Positions 1-8,785 of a stretch of 64,000 nucleotides of DNA are shown piece by piece (within the stretch, counting starts at the first letter, position 1; every line of letters begins with the position of its first letter). The stretch comes from CAHJWH01 sp965198905. GTDB taxonomy: Bacteria; Pseudomonadota; Alphaproteobacteria; Caulobacterales; Caulobacteraceae. The DNA lies in contig OZ240678.1 of assembly GCA_965198905.1 (NCBI GenBank), positions 1,178,001 through 1,242,000 of the forward strand, written 5' to 3'. The translations under genes were made by a program, and so were the position numbers. The notes under the pieces were generated by a model. The model worked only from the letters and a program-made list of their open reading frames with translations, was not told where the DNA came from and searched no databases.

Positions 1-385
1 AAAACGCGCGCAGCGTATCCGCCTCGGGCGTTGCGGTGAGCCGCACGTCTCCGCAACCCGCCGCGCGCGCCGCCTGGGAGGCGGCCTTCAGCAGCAGGCG
101 GCCGACACCGCGGCGCCGCGCATCGGGATGCACGAGCAGCAGGCTCAGGTGCGCCACGCCAAGCTCGGTTTGGAGCCTCGGCGCCCAGCTCAGCGCCACC
201 ACACCGCTGGGCGGTCCCCATTCCATCGCCAGCAGCACCAGGCCGTGGCCCTGCCGGATCGCCTCGATCCTGGACGCCATGGCGGAGGACTCGACCGGCT
301 GGCCGCCGGCGCGCATCAGCTCGGCCAGGCCCACAGCGTCGGCAGGGTCCGCCGCGCGTATCTCCAGGCCGTATCTGCTCGACAT
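1..385 (-). CDS. GNAT-family N-acetyltransferase, 3' end outside window
   Basis: Minus-strand reading frame starting at the ATG whose complement lies at 383-385 and running off the left edge; about 128 residues are visible. The translation begins MSSRYGLEIRAADPADA and contains the GNAT acetyl-CoA-binding region: a beta-strand ending in LLLVHPDARRRGVGRLLL followed by a helix KAASQAARAAG. That R-R-G-V-G pattern is the classical pyrophosphate-binding loop. The substrate cannot be told from sequence. A GAGGAG lies upstream of the start. It diverges from the small membrane gene and the folate-related pair that follow. The family is fairly sure, the role unknown. Confidence 0.75.
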   Translation of the reverse strand, partial: MSSRYGLEIRAADPADAVGLAELMRAGGQPVESSAMASRIEAIRQGHGLVLLAMEWGPPSGVVALSWAPRLQTELGVAHLSLLLVHPDARRRGVGRLLLKAASQAARAAGCGDVRLTATPEADTLRAF

Positions 386-569
386 CTGCTGAAGCTGCTC
401 CTCGGCCGATCGGGACCGTGATCGTTTGAACGAGGCCGGCCCCGGGCTCGACCTTCACGTCCCGGGGTGCACAGGCGCCGGCCTGCAGCATAGGGTCAGC
501 TCCTCAGCGAACGGCTTCCTTTCGCCCTTCCGCCCGTCTAAAGCCCGCTCAAGCCTAGAAGGACCCGCC

Positions 570-650
570 GTGGCCGCCCTCCTGCCCATCATCATCTTCG
601 TCGTCGCCGTGATCGCGGTGAACATTTTCGAGTTCGGCCGCCCGGACTGA
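570..650 (+). CDS. 26-residue single-span membrane protein (small ORF)
   Basis: A GTG-started frame of 27 codons preceded by AGAAGGA about 7 bases upstream. It encodes MAALLPIIIFVVAVIAVNIF followed by a short tail EFGRPD. Nearly the whole chain is one hydrophobic helix of about 20 residues, so the product should be an inner-membrane micropeptide with its charged end at the C-terminus. Its TGA at 650 is only 3 bases before the GTG of the reductase gene, suggesting co-transcription and perhaps translational coupling. Function unknown. The support is the good ribosome-binding site, the clean TM segment and the tight spacing; no homolog search was possible. Confidence 0.5.
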   Translation: MAALLPIIIFVVAVIAVNIFEFGRPD

Positions 651-653
651 GCC

Positions 654-1409
654 GTGCCGGCCGCCCTGGTCACCGGCGGGTCCCAGCGGGTCGGGCGCGC
701 CATCTGCCTGGCGCTGGCGGACGCTGGCTATGACGTGGCGGTCCACTACCGCAGCGCGCCGGACGAGGCCCAGGCCACGCTGGAGGACCTCCGCGCCAAG
801 GGTCGCCGGGCTGTGGCTCTGGCTGCAGACCTGACGGACGAAACCGCCGTCGCCGCCCTGCCCGCCCAGGCGGCGGACCCGCTCGGGCCCGTGACCCTGC
901 TGGTCAACAACGCCTCGCTGTTCCATGACGACCGCTTCGGCAAGCTAGAACGCGACCTGTGGGAGGCGCACCTCGCCACCAACCTGCGGGCGCCGATCGT
1001 ACTGGCCGAGGCCTTCGCCGCCACCCTGCCGAGCAGCGCCGAGGATGGAGAGGCCTGCGTGGTCAACATCCTCGATCAGCGGGTGCTCAAGCCCAACCCG
1101 CAGTTCTTCAGTTACGCCCTGTCCAAGAGCGCGCTATGGACCGCCACCCGCATGATGGCCCAGGCGCTCGCGCCTCGCATCCGGGTGAACGGCGTCGGGC
1201 CCGGCCCGACCCTGGCCTCCATCCACCAGGACGCCGAGGCCTTCGCCGCCGAGGCCGCCGCCACGCCGCTGCAGCGAAGCGCCACGCCGCCGGAGGTCGC
1301 GGCGGCGGTGCTCTACCTGGCCCGGGCGCGGGCGGTGACCGGCCAGATGATCGCGGTGGACAGCGGCCAGCACCTCGCCTGGCGCACCCCTGACATCGCG
1401 GGCGATTGA
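654..1409 (+). CDS. SDR-family oxidoreductase, FolM/pteridine-reductase-like
   Basis: A 251-residue short-chain dehydrogenase. The N-terminal Rossmann motif is TGGSQRVGRAIC (about residues 7-18), the TGGxxRxG variant typical of FolM dihydromonapterin reductase and PTR1 pteridine reductase rather than the generic TGxxxGxG. NNAS is near residue 85, and the catalytic YALSK (Tyr-x3-Lys) follows an N-terminal-half Rossmann fold. The gene sits immediately before folB, which fits a role in reduced-pterin/folate supply using NADPH. Start taken as the GTG 3 bases after the small membrane gene. The fold is certain; the pterin substrate is inferred from the motif and neighbour. Confidence 0.8.
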   Translation: MPAALVTGGSQRVGRAICLALADAGYDVAVHYRSAPDEAQATLEDLRAKGRRAVALAADLTDETAVAALPAQAADPLGPVTLLVNNASLFHDDRFGKLERDLWEAHLATNLRAPIVLAEAFAATLPSSAEDGEACVVNILDQRVLKPNPQFFSYALSKSALWTATRMMAQALAPRIRVNGVGPGPTLASIHQDAEAFAAEAAATPLQRSATPPEVAAAVLYLARARAVTGQMIAVDSGQHLAWRTPDIAGD

Positions 1410-1411
1410 GC

Positions 1412-1786
1412 ATGAGCGAACCCGTCACCTCGACCACCGAGGCGCTGTCCGTGTTCGTGGAAGGCTTGGCGCTGGACGCCGAGATCGGCCTGTACGACCA
1501 CGAGCGCGGCCGGACCCAGCCCCTGTCGATCGATATCGAGCTCGCCCTCACCCCGGCGATCGGCCAGGGCATACACGGGACCGTCAACTACGAGACCCTG
1601 GCCGCCAAAGCGCGCGCCCTCGCCGCCGGCGGTCACATAGACCTGGTGGAGACTTTCGCCGAGCGACTGGCGGCCGACTGTCTGGACCATCCGCGCGCGA
1701 GACGAGTCCGGGTCCGGGTCCGCAAGCCCGAGGCGATTGGGGACGCGGCCTGCGCCGGCGTCGAGGTGACCGTCCTGCGGGGCTGA
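1412..1786 (+). CDS. folB: Dihydroneopterin aldolase
   Basis: 124 residues from ATG 1412; a TTG six bases earlier overlaps the upstream stop and is less likely. FolB cleaves 7,8-dihydroneopterin to 6-hydroxymethyl-7,8-dihydropterin and glycolaldehyde in folate synthesis. Family features: VFVEGLALDAEIGLYDHERG near the N-terminus, with the Glu and Tyr used in substrate binding, VNYETLAAKAR in the middle, LVETFAERLA with the pterin-anchoring Glu, and VRVRKPEAI containing the conserved Lys near the C-terminus. Length fits the 115-125-residue family. It lies 2 bases after the FolM-like reductase, so the two are probably one folate unit. Confidence 0.92.
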   Translation: MSEPVTSTTEALSVFVEGLALDAEIGLYDHERGRTQPLSIDIELALTPAIGQGIHGTVNYETLAAKARALAAGGHIDLVETFAERLAADCLDHPRARRVRVRVRKPEAIGDAACAGVEVTVLRG

Positions 1787-1867
1787 AACGGCTCGCCATC
1801 GAGGCTCGGCTTGCACCCTCCCCGCCGCCGGGCCATCTATCGCCGAGTCATTTTGCAGGTCAGAGCC

Positions 1868-2443
1868 GTGTTCATCCAGACCGAGACCACCCCCAACCCG
1901 CTGACCCTGAAGTTCCTGCCCGGTCGCGACGTGACGGAAGACGGCACGCGCGAGTTCCGTTCGCCGCAGGAGGCGGAGGTCTCGCCCCTGGCGCGAGCAC
2001 TGTTCGAGGTGGACGGCGTCGCCCGGGTCTTCTTCGGTCCCGACTTCATCACCGTCAGCCGCGACGCGGGCGATCTGGAATGGCGTCAGCTCAAGGCCCC
2101 GATCCTGTCGGCGATCATGGATCACTACACGTCCGGCGGCCCGCTCTACACGGATGGAGCGCCGGCGGAGGGCGGCCATGACGGCGAAGTCTATGAGGGC
2201 GACGCCGCGCAGATCGTCACCGAGATCAAGGACCTGCTGGACAGCCGGGTGCGCCCCGCGGTGGCCCAGGATGGCGGCGACATCCTGTTCAACCGCTTCG
2301 ATCCCGCCACCGGCGTCGTCTACCTGCACATGAAAGGGGCCTGCTCGGGCTGTCCCTCGTCAGCCGCTACGCTGAAGAGCGGCGTCGAGAACCTGCTTAA
2401 GCACTACGTGCCCGAGGTGACCGCGGTGGAGCAGGCGATCTGA
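1868..2443 (+). CDS. NFU-type Fe-S cluster scaffold (NifU family)
   Basis: 191 residues from the GTG at 1868, giving the conserved N-terminus MFIQTETTPNPLTLKFLPG of mitochondrial/alphaproteobacterial NFU1 proteins. Residues 1-90 form the NFU N-terminal domain and residues about 115-190 the NifU C-terminal domain with the CSGC cluster-binding motif (Cys about 159 and 162), which holds a [4Fe-4S] cluster at a dimer interface and passes it to apoproteins. An upstream in-frame start at 1811 gives an unrelated basic extension and was rejected. Its exact clients are unknown, but this window encodes MiaB and MoaA, both Fe-S enzymes. Confidence 0.92.
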   Translation: MFIQTETTPNPLTLKFLPGRDVTEDGTREFRSPQEAEVSPLARALFEVDGVARVFFGPDFITVSRDAGDLEWRQLKAPILSAIMDHYTSGGPLYTDGAPAEGGHDGEVYEGDAAQIVTEIKDLLDSRVRPAVAQDGGDILFNRFDPATGVVYLHMKGACSGCPSSAATLKSGVENLLKHYVPEVTAVEQAI

Positions 2444-2523
2444 ACAGCGCCTGCACGCCTTGATCGCGGCCGCCATAACCGCCACACTGTTGGTTACATA
2501 TTAACGCCCCTGTAGGATCGCCG

Positions 2524-3114
2524 ATGACCCCGCCCCTCGACGCCGCAGCGCTCGGCCGTCTGTTCCACGAGTCGCGCAGTCGGAACGGATGGGCCGAGGA
2601 GGCCATCCCGGACCATACCTGGCGCCAGCTCTACGAGCTGGTGAAGTACGGGCCGACCTCCATGAACGCCTCGCCCGCGCGCTTCGTGTTCGTCACCACA
2701 GAGGCGGGCAAGGCGCGCCTGGCGCCGCTGGTCATGGAGTCCAACCGCGCCAAGGTCCTGGCGGCCCCTTGCACGGTGATCATCGGCCAGGACATGGCCT
2801 TCTATGAGAAGCTGCCGCAGCTGTTCCCGATGAAGCCCGACGCGTCGTCGATGTTCAGCGGAAACCGCGCTCTGGCCGACGTCACCGCCTTCCGCAACTC
2901 CTCGCTCCAGGGCGGTTATCTGATCATGGCGGCGCGTGGGATGGGGTTGGACGTGGGTCCGATGTCCGGCTTCGACAATGCGAGCGTGGACGAGGCGTTT
3001 TTCGCGGGTACGACGGTGAAGTCGAACTTCATCTGCGCGCTCGGTCACGGCGTCGACGAGTCCTTCCCGCGCCTGCCTCGCCTGAGCTTCGAGGAGGCGT
3101 GCGAGATCGTGTGA
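2524..3114 (+). CDS. Malonic semialdehyde reductase RutE-like nitroreductase
   Basis: A 196-residue FMN-dependent nitroreductase-family protein. The order of motifs, RNGWAEEAIPDHTWRQLYEL, YGPTSMNASPARFVFV and the late ALGHG near the C-terminus, is that of the RutE/HadB-like group, which reduces malonic semialdehyde to 3-hydroxypropionate. No other rut pyrimidine-catabolism gene lies nearby, so the physiological substrate may differ. The stop overlaps the GTG start of tsaB (GTGTGA), suggesting coupled translation. The upstream gap from 2444 contains an AT-rich patch around 2485-2505 that may be the promoter. Confidence 0.75.
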   Translation: MTPPLDAAALGRLFHESRSRNGWAEEAIPDHTWRQLYELVKYGPTSMNASPARFVFVTTEAGKARLAPLVMESNRAKVLAAPCTVIIGQDMAFYEKLPQLFPMKPDASSMFSGNRALADVTAFRNSSLQGGYLIMAARGMGLDVGPMSGFDNASVDEAFFAGTTVKSNFICALGHGVDESFPRLPRLSFEEACEIV

Positions 3115-3779
3115 TCGTCCTGGCGATCGACACGGCTCTCGAGGCCTGCTCGGCGGCGGTGGTCTCGGACGGCCTCGCGTTGGCTGTCCGATACGAAGCC
3201 ATGGTGCGGGGCCACCAGGAACGGCTGGCGCCTGTGGTGGCGGACGCGATGGCCGAGGCGGACCTCGCCTTCGCTGAGCTGGATCGCCTTGTGGTGACGG
3301 TGGGCCCGGGCTCCTTCACCGGGCTCCGGGTCGGGCTGGCCTTCGCCAAGGCCATGGCCTTGGCGCTCGACATCCCCTGCGTTGGCGTAGGAACCCTGGA
3401 AGCGCTGGCGGCGGGCGCTTCGCTCCGTGCGACGTGGGTCGCGGCGGTGTTGGATGCGCGACGCGACCACGTCTACCTGCAGACGTTCACGCGGGGCGCG
3501 GCGCGGATGGAGGCCTGTATCCTGCCGATCAAGGCCGCGGCGGCGACGATCGTCGAGCTCGGCGACCCGGCCGACGTCGTCCTTGTCGGCGCGGGAGCCG
3601 CGCTGATCGAAGACACGGCGGCGGCCGGTGCGGCGAATAGTGGCGTCGTGCAGATCGACCCGCTCGTCCTCGCGCGCCTGGGCGCCGCCCGCACTCGTCC
3701 AGGACACGCTCCCCAACCGCTCTATCTGCGTGGCCCGGACGCCCGCACGCTGGCGGAGCGCGCCTCGTCGGCGGTTTGA
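3111..3779 (+). CDS. tsaB: tRNA threonylcarbamoyladenosine biosynthesis protein TsaB
   Basis: 222 residues from GTG 3111, giving MIVLAIDTALEACSAAVV, the usual TsaB start; GTG 3099 would add MRDR and lies too close to the GAGGAGG at 3091. TsaB is the ASKHA-fold partner of TsaD in making t6A37 of ANN-decoding tRNAs. The PGSFTGLRVGLAFAKAMA segment (about residue 65 on) is the family hallmark, and the C-terminal half carries a YLRGPDAR-type end. It overlaps the RutE-like gene by 4 bases and is followed directly by a RimI-type acetyltransferase, a very common bacterial pairing. Confidence 0.92.
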   Translation: MIVLAIDTALEACSAAVVSDGLALAVRYEAMVRGHQERLAPVVADAMAEADLAFAELDRLVVTVGPGSFTGLRVGLAFAKAMALALDIPCVGVGTLEALAAGASLRATWVAAVLDARRDHVYLQTFTRGAARMEACILPIKAAAATIVELGDPADVVLVGAGAALIEDTAAAGAANSGVVQIDPLVLARLGAARTRPGHAPQPLYLRGPDARTLAERASSAV

Positions 3780-3790
3780 TCCGGCGGTCG

Positions 3791-4258
3791 GTGGAAACGC
3801 ACACGCCGCCGCAGATCGTTCCCGCCGGGCCGCCGGAAGTCGAAAAGCTCGCCGCCCTCCACGCCCTGGCCTTCAAGGCGGCCTGGGACGCGACGGCGCT
3901 CCGCGACCTGCTGGCCTCGCCCCTTGTCTTCGCCCAGCAGGCCGGATCACCGCCGCTTGGCTTCATCCTCGCCCGCGCGGTGGCGGACGAGGCGGAGGTC
4001 CTCACCCTCGCCGTCGCACCGGCCGGCCGTCGGCGCGGCGCAGGGCGCGCCCTGGTCGAAGCCGCCGCGGAAGAGGCGCGGATCAGGGGGGCGCACACCC
4101 TGACGCTTGAGGTGGCGCAGGACAACGTGGCCGCCCTGGCGCTTTACGCCGCCACGGGTTTCGAGGAGGTCGGCCGGCGGCGCGGCTATTATACCCGGCC
4201 GAATGGGGCGGTGGACGCGCTGACGCTGCAGCGTCGACTTAACAGCGCGCCCGCTTGA
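3791..4258 (+). CDS. rimI: RimI-like ribosomal-protein-alanine N-acetyltransferase
   Basis: A GNAT protein of 155 residues from GTG 3791; an alternative TTG at 3776 would overlap the tsaB stop by 4 bases and add five residues. It shows the acetyl-CoA loop VAPAGRRRGAGRALVEAA, then LEVAQDNVAALALYAATGFEEVGRRRGYY, the RimI-typical ExxxxNxxAxxLYxxxGF-x(8)-YY signature. RimI acetylates the N-terminal alanine of ribosomal protein S18. The tsaB-rimI-fur order supports the RimI assignment over a generic GNAT. The substrate is inferred, not proven. Confidence 0.85.
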   Translation: METHTPPQIVPAGPPEVEKLAALHALAFKAAWDATALRDLLASPLVFAQQAGSPPLGFILARAVADEAEVLTLAVAPAGRRRGAGRALVEAAAEEARIRGAHTLTLEVAQDNVAALALYAATGFEEVGRRRGYYTRPNGAVDALTLQRRLNSAPA

Positions 4259-4262
4259 CCGT

Positions 4263-4706
4263 ATGGTGTCCGCGTCAGGGAGCCCGTGCTTGGACCGGAT
4301 CGAGAAGGCCTGCTTCGACAAGGGGCTGCGGATGACGGACCAGCGCCGGGTGATCGCCCGCGTGCTGTCCACGTCTCAGGACCATCCTGATGTGGAGGAG
4401 CTGTACCGCCGCGCGGTGGCGGTGGACTCCAACATCTCCATCGCCACCGTCTATCGCACCGTTCGCCTGTTCGAGGAGGCGGGGATCATCGCCCGCCACG
4501 ACTTCCGCGATGGCCGCTCACGCTACGAGGAGCTGCCGGACCAGCATCACGACCACCTGATCGACATGAAGACCGGCCAGGTGGTGGAGTTCATGGACGA
4601 CGAGATCGAACGGCTGCAGGCCGCCATCGCCCGCCGCCTGGGCTACAAGCTGGTGGATCACCGCCTGGAGCTTTACGGCGTGCCCCTGCCCGAGCGGGAG
4701 GGCTAG
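4263..4706 (+). CDS. fur: Fur-family ferric uptake regulator
   Basis: A Fur repressor of 147 residues from ATG 4263, or 138 from TTG 4290 (MDRIEKACFDKGLRMT), which fits the family start better. The winged helix spans residues about 20-85 with SIATVYRTVRLFEEAGI as recognition helix, and the metal-binding HHDH is near residues 95-98. Where most Fur proteins have CxxC after this motif, the sequence reads HLIDMKTGQVVEF, so the structural-zinc cysteines are missing, as in several alphaproteobacterial Fur/Mur proteins. It probably senses Fe(II) and controls iron homeostasis. It sits between rimI and miaB on the same strand. Confidence 0.9.
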   Translation: MVSASGSPCLDRIEKACFDKGLRMTDQRRVIARVLSTSQDHPDVEELYRRAVAVDSNISIATVYRTVRLFEEAGIIARHDFRDGRSRYEELPDQHHDHLIDMKTGQVVEFMDDEIERLQAAIARRLGYKLVDHRLELYGVPLPEREG

Positions 4707-4757
4707 GCCGCGCGCCGGACCTTGGAAACGCGGACCACGCTCCCCATAAGCCACGCC

Positions 4758-6331
<1,574 letters not shown>

Positions 6332-6335
<4 letters not shown>

Positions 6336-7327
6336 GCCGGGAGGGCGAGGAGTTCGTGCCGCTGGCCGATGCGGCCGTGCGCGCGGTGGCCGGCCCCCGC
6401 AGCCGCCACGCAGCCCTTATGGAGGACGCCTTTAAGGTGCTGGTGGAGACCCCTGGCGGCGGCGTTCGGCTGAAGGGCGACCAGCGTGGCCGCACCGCGG
6501 CCCGCCGTGCCGTGAACAGCATCGCCACGCGGGTGGAGACCGGCGCCGAGGTGAGCGAAAGTGATGTGCGCGCCGCCATCAACGCCGCGCGGAGCGGCGA
6601 CGACGCGCCTGCGGGCGGAGGTCCGGCCCTGCCCATCGGGCGGCGCGGCGCCATCGCCGCCAAGACCGCCGCCCAGGCCCGCTATCTGGAAGCGCTGGGC
6701 GCTCACGACCTGACCTTTGGGGTCGGGCCGGCCGGCACCGGCAAGACCTTCCTGGCCGTGGCCTACGGCGCCTCGCTGCTGATGCGGGGCGAGGTCGACC
6801 GCCTTATCGTCACCCGCCCGGCGGTGGAGGCCGGCGAGCGGCTGGGCTTCCTGCCCGGCGACCTGACCGAGAAGGTCGATCCCTATCTGGCGCCGATCTG
6901 GGAGGCGCTGGGCGACATCATGGGGGCAGAACCGCTGCGCCGTAGGCGGGAGCGGGGCGAGATCGAGGTGGCTCCCATCGCCTTCATGCGCGGCCGCACC
7001 CTGGCCCACGCCTACGTCATCGTGGACGAGGCGCAGAACACCTCACGCCTGCAGATGAAGATGGTGCTGACGCGCCTGGGCGAAGGCGCGCGGATGGCGG
7101 TGACCGGCGATCCCACCCAGATCGACCTGGTCAACGCCCGCGACAGCGGCCTGTCCCACGCCACCCGCATCCTCGATGGCGTGAAGGGGGTGGCCGTCGC
7201 CCGCTTCGAGGCCTCGGACGTCGTGCGCCATCCGCTCGTGGAGCGCATCGTCAAGGCCTACGACGCGGACGCGGAGACGTCCTCGCGACGACCGTCCTCT
7301 GCAGCGGCCGAGGCGGATCGACCGTGA
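6332..7327 (+). CDS. PhoH-family ATPase (PhoH-like protein)
   Basis: About 331 residues from TTG 6332, which overlaps the miaB stop; GTG 6356 is an alternative start. An earlier frame start at 6248 only adds repeat-encoded residues. The protein has a Walker A GPAGTGKTF near residues 132-140 and a Walker B VIVDEAQN in the C-terminal half, with the PhoH motifs TRPAVEAGERLGFLPG and TGDPTQIDL. PhoH-like proteins are cytosolic NTPases/putative RNA helicases, and in many bacteria they sit next to ybeY, as here, pointing to a shared role in rRNA processing and ribosome quality control. Overlaps ybeY by 4 bases. Confidence 0.9.
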
Positions 7328-7833
7328 TCGAGGTGGAGGTCGAAGACAAAACCTGGCGCGAGGTAGCGGACGTCGAGGCGCTGGTCACGGCCGCGGCGGG
7401 CGCGACCCTGGCCGGACGGATCGCCCCCTCCCCCTTGCGGGGAGGATCCGGGTGGGGGGCGGTCTCCGCCGCTGCGCCGGGTCCGGGTGTGACGATCCTC
7501 CTGACAGACGATGCGACCATCCAGGACCTGAACGCCCGCTTCCGGAGCAAGGACGCCCCCACCAACGTGCTCTCCTTTCCCGCAGCGGCGAGCGCCCATC
7601 CGCATCTGGGCGACCTCGCCCTCGCCCACGGCGTCTGCGCCCGGGAGGCGGCGGCCCAAGGCAAGAGCCTCGCCGACCACCTGTCGCATCTCGTCGTGCA
7701 CGGCTTGCTGCACCTGCTCGGCCACGACCATGAAGACGACGCCCCCGCGGAGGCGATGGAGGCGCTGGAGCGCGTCATCCTCTCCGAGCTGGGCGTCGCC
7801 GACCCTTACCGGGAGGACCTCGCCCATGTCTGA
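7324..7833 (+). CDS. ybeY: Endoribonuclease YbeY with an in-frame repeat insertion
   Basis: 169 residues. YbeY is the single-strand RNase needed for 16S rRNA 3'-end maturation. The metal-binding signature VVHGLLHLLGHDH (His about 126, 130 and 136) and TNVLSFP near 80-86 are intact. Residues about 34-50, containing PSPLRGGSGW, are encoded by one arm of the palindromic repeat and fall between the first helix and the strand VTILLTDD, where the family normally has a short loop. The insertion is in frame and the remainder looks conserved, so the protein is probably active. The GTG start overlaps the phoH stop and the end overlaps the next gene. Confidence 0.92.
   Translation: MIEVEVEDKTWREVADVEALVTAAAGATLAGRIAPSPLRGGSGWGAVSAAAPGPGVTILLTDDATIQDLNARFRSKDAPTNVLSFPAAASAHPHLGDLALAHGVCAREAAAQGKSLADHLSHLVVHGLLHLLGHDHEDDAPAEAMEALERVILSELGVADPYREDLAHV
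7424..7460. repeat. Repeat copy B: single arm inside ybeY
   Basis: The sequence matches the left arm of the palindromic repeats in this window: CCCCCTCCCCCTTGCGGGG, then AGGATCCGGGTGGGGGGC. No matching right arm follows. Read in the ybeY frame it gives PSPLRGGSGW, nearly the same peptide as copy A in miaB (PSPSRGGSGW), so both insertions sit in the same phase. A short internal inversion (CCCCCTTGCGGGG) could still form a hairpin in mRNA. Confidence 0.75.
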
Positions 7834-8785
7834 TCCCGAGGGGCGAAGTCCCGACGGCCGCCGCATGGCCAGGTCCGGCTGGGTCGCCCGTTGGCTGCAC
7901 AAGGACGAACCTGCGGCCGAACCTGCGCCCGGCCTTAATCCCGACGCCAGCCAGGCCGAGGTCGACATCGTCGACCAGGCCGAGGCGTTCCAGACGCTGC
8001 GGGTTTCCGAGGTGATGACGCCGCGCGCCGACATCCTGGCGCTGGAATGCTCCACACCCCTGCTGGAGGTGGTCCGCCGGTTCGTGCAGTCCGAGCACTC
8101 GCGCATGCCCGTCTATCGCGACAGCTTGGACGATCCCATCGGAGTGGTGCACATCAAAGACGTCATGCGCCAGATCGCGCCGGTGGAAGGTCGCGAGCCG
8201 CTGGTGGACGGGGCTTGGCGAGAACCCGTGCTGCACAAGCTGCGGCGCGAACTGCTCTACGTGCCGGCCAGCATGCGCGCGGCCGACCTGCTGCTGCGGA
8301 TGCGCGTGGCGCGGACCCACATGGCGCTGGTGATCGACGAGTTCGGCGGCACCGACGGCTTGGTGACGCTGGAGGACCTGGTGGAGGCCGTGGTCGGCGA
8401 GATCAGCGACGAGCACGACGAACAGGCCGAGCCCCGGATCGTGGCCCGGCCCGGCGGCCTGCTCGAAGCCGACGCCCGCGTCCCGCTCAAGGAACTGGAG
8501 GCACTGCTCGGCCACACTCTGGCCCTACCCGACCCGGAGGAGGATATCGACACGGTGGCGGGGCTGGTGGCCGCACTCGCCGGGCGCGTGCCCCAGCGGG
8601 GCGAGGTGATCCTGCATCCCGACGGGGTGGAGTTCGAGGTGGTGGAGGCCGATCCACGCCGCATCCACCGGCTGCGCATCCGCCCGGCCTCTCCGGACAC
8701 GGCGCCGGACGGCCCCGATCCCCACGACCGCAGGCCAGCTGAAGCAGTCGCCGCGCCCGCTTCGGCCGAAGCCCCGTCGGCGTGA
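7826..8785 (+). CDS. CorC-like CBS-pair protein (hemolysin/transporter-associated)
   Basis: 319 residues from ATG 7826, overlapping the end of ybeY. Two CBS domains occupy about residues 55-185: VSEVMTPRADILALE starts the first and HMALVIDEFGGTDGLVTLEDLVEAVVGEI ends the second. A CorC_HlyC (FAD-binding-like, transporter-associated) domain follows to about 290, then a low-complexity Pro/Ala tail. The family was named for cobalt/magnesium resistance. With no membrane segment of its own, it probably acts as a regulatory partner of membrane ion transport. The ybeY-corC-lnt order is very widely conserved. It overlaps lnt by 4 bases (GTGA). Confidence 0.9.
   Translation: MSDPEGRSPDGRRMARSGWVARWLHKDEPAAEPAPGLNPDASQAEVDIVDQAEAFQTLRVSEVMTPRADILALECSTPLLEVVRRFVQSEHSRMPVYRDSLDDPIGVVHIKDVMRQIAPVEGREPLVDGAWREPVLHKLRRELLYVPASMRAADLLLRMRVARTHMALVIDEFGGTDGLVTLEDLVEAVVGEISDEHDEQAEPRIVARPGGLLEADARVPLKELEALLGHTLALPDPEEDIDTVAGLVAALAGRVPQRGEVILHPDGVEFEVVEADPRRIHRLRIRPASPDTAPDGPDPHDRRPAEAVAAPASAEAPSA

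Noticed and set aside
1811..1867. N-terminal extension of the NFU scaffold protein
   Set aside because: The 19 residues are basic and unlike the family; GTG 1868 restores the conserved start MFIQTETTPNP.
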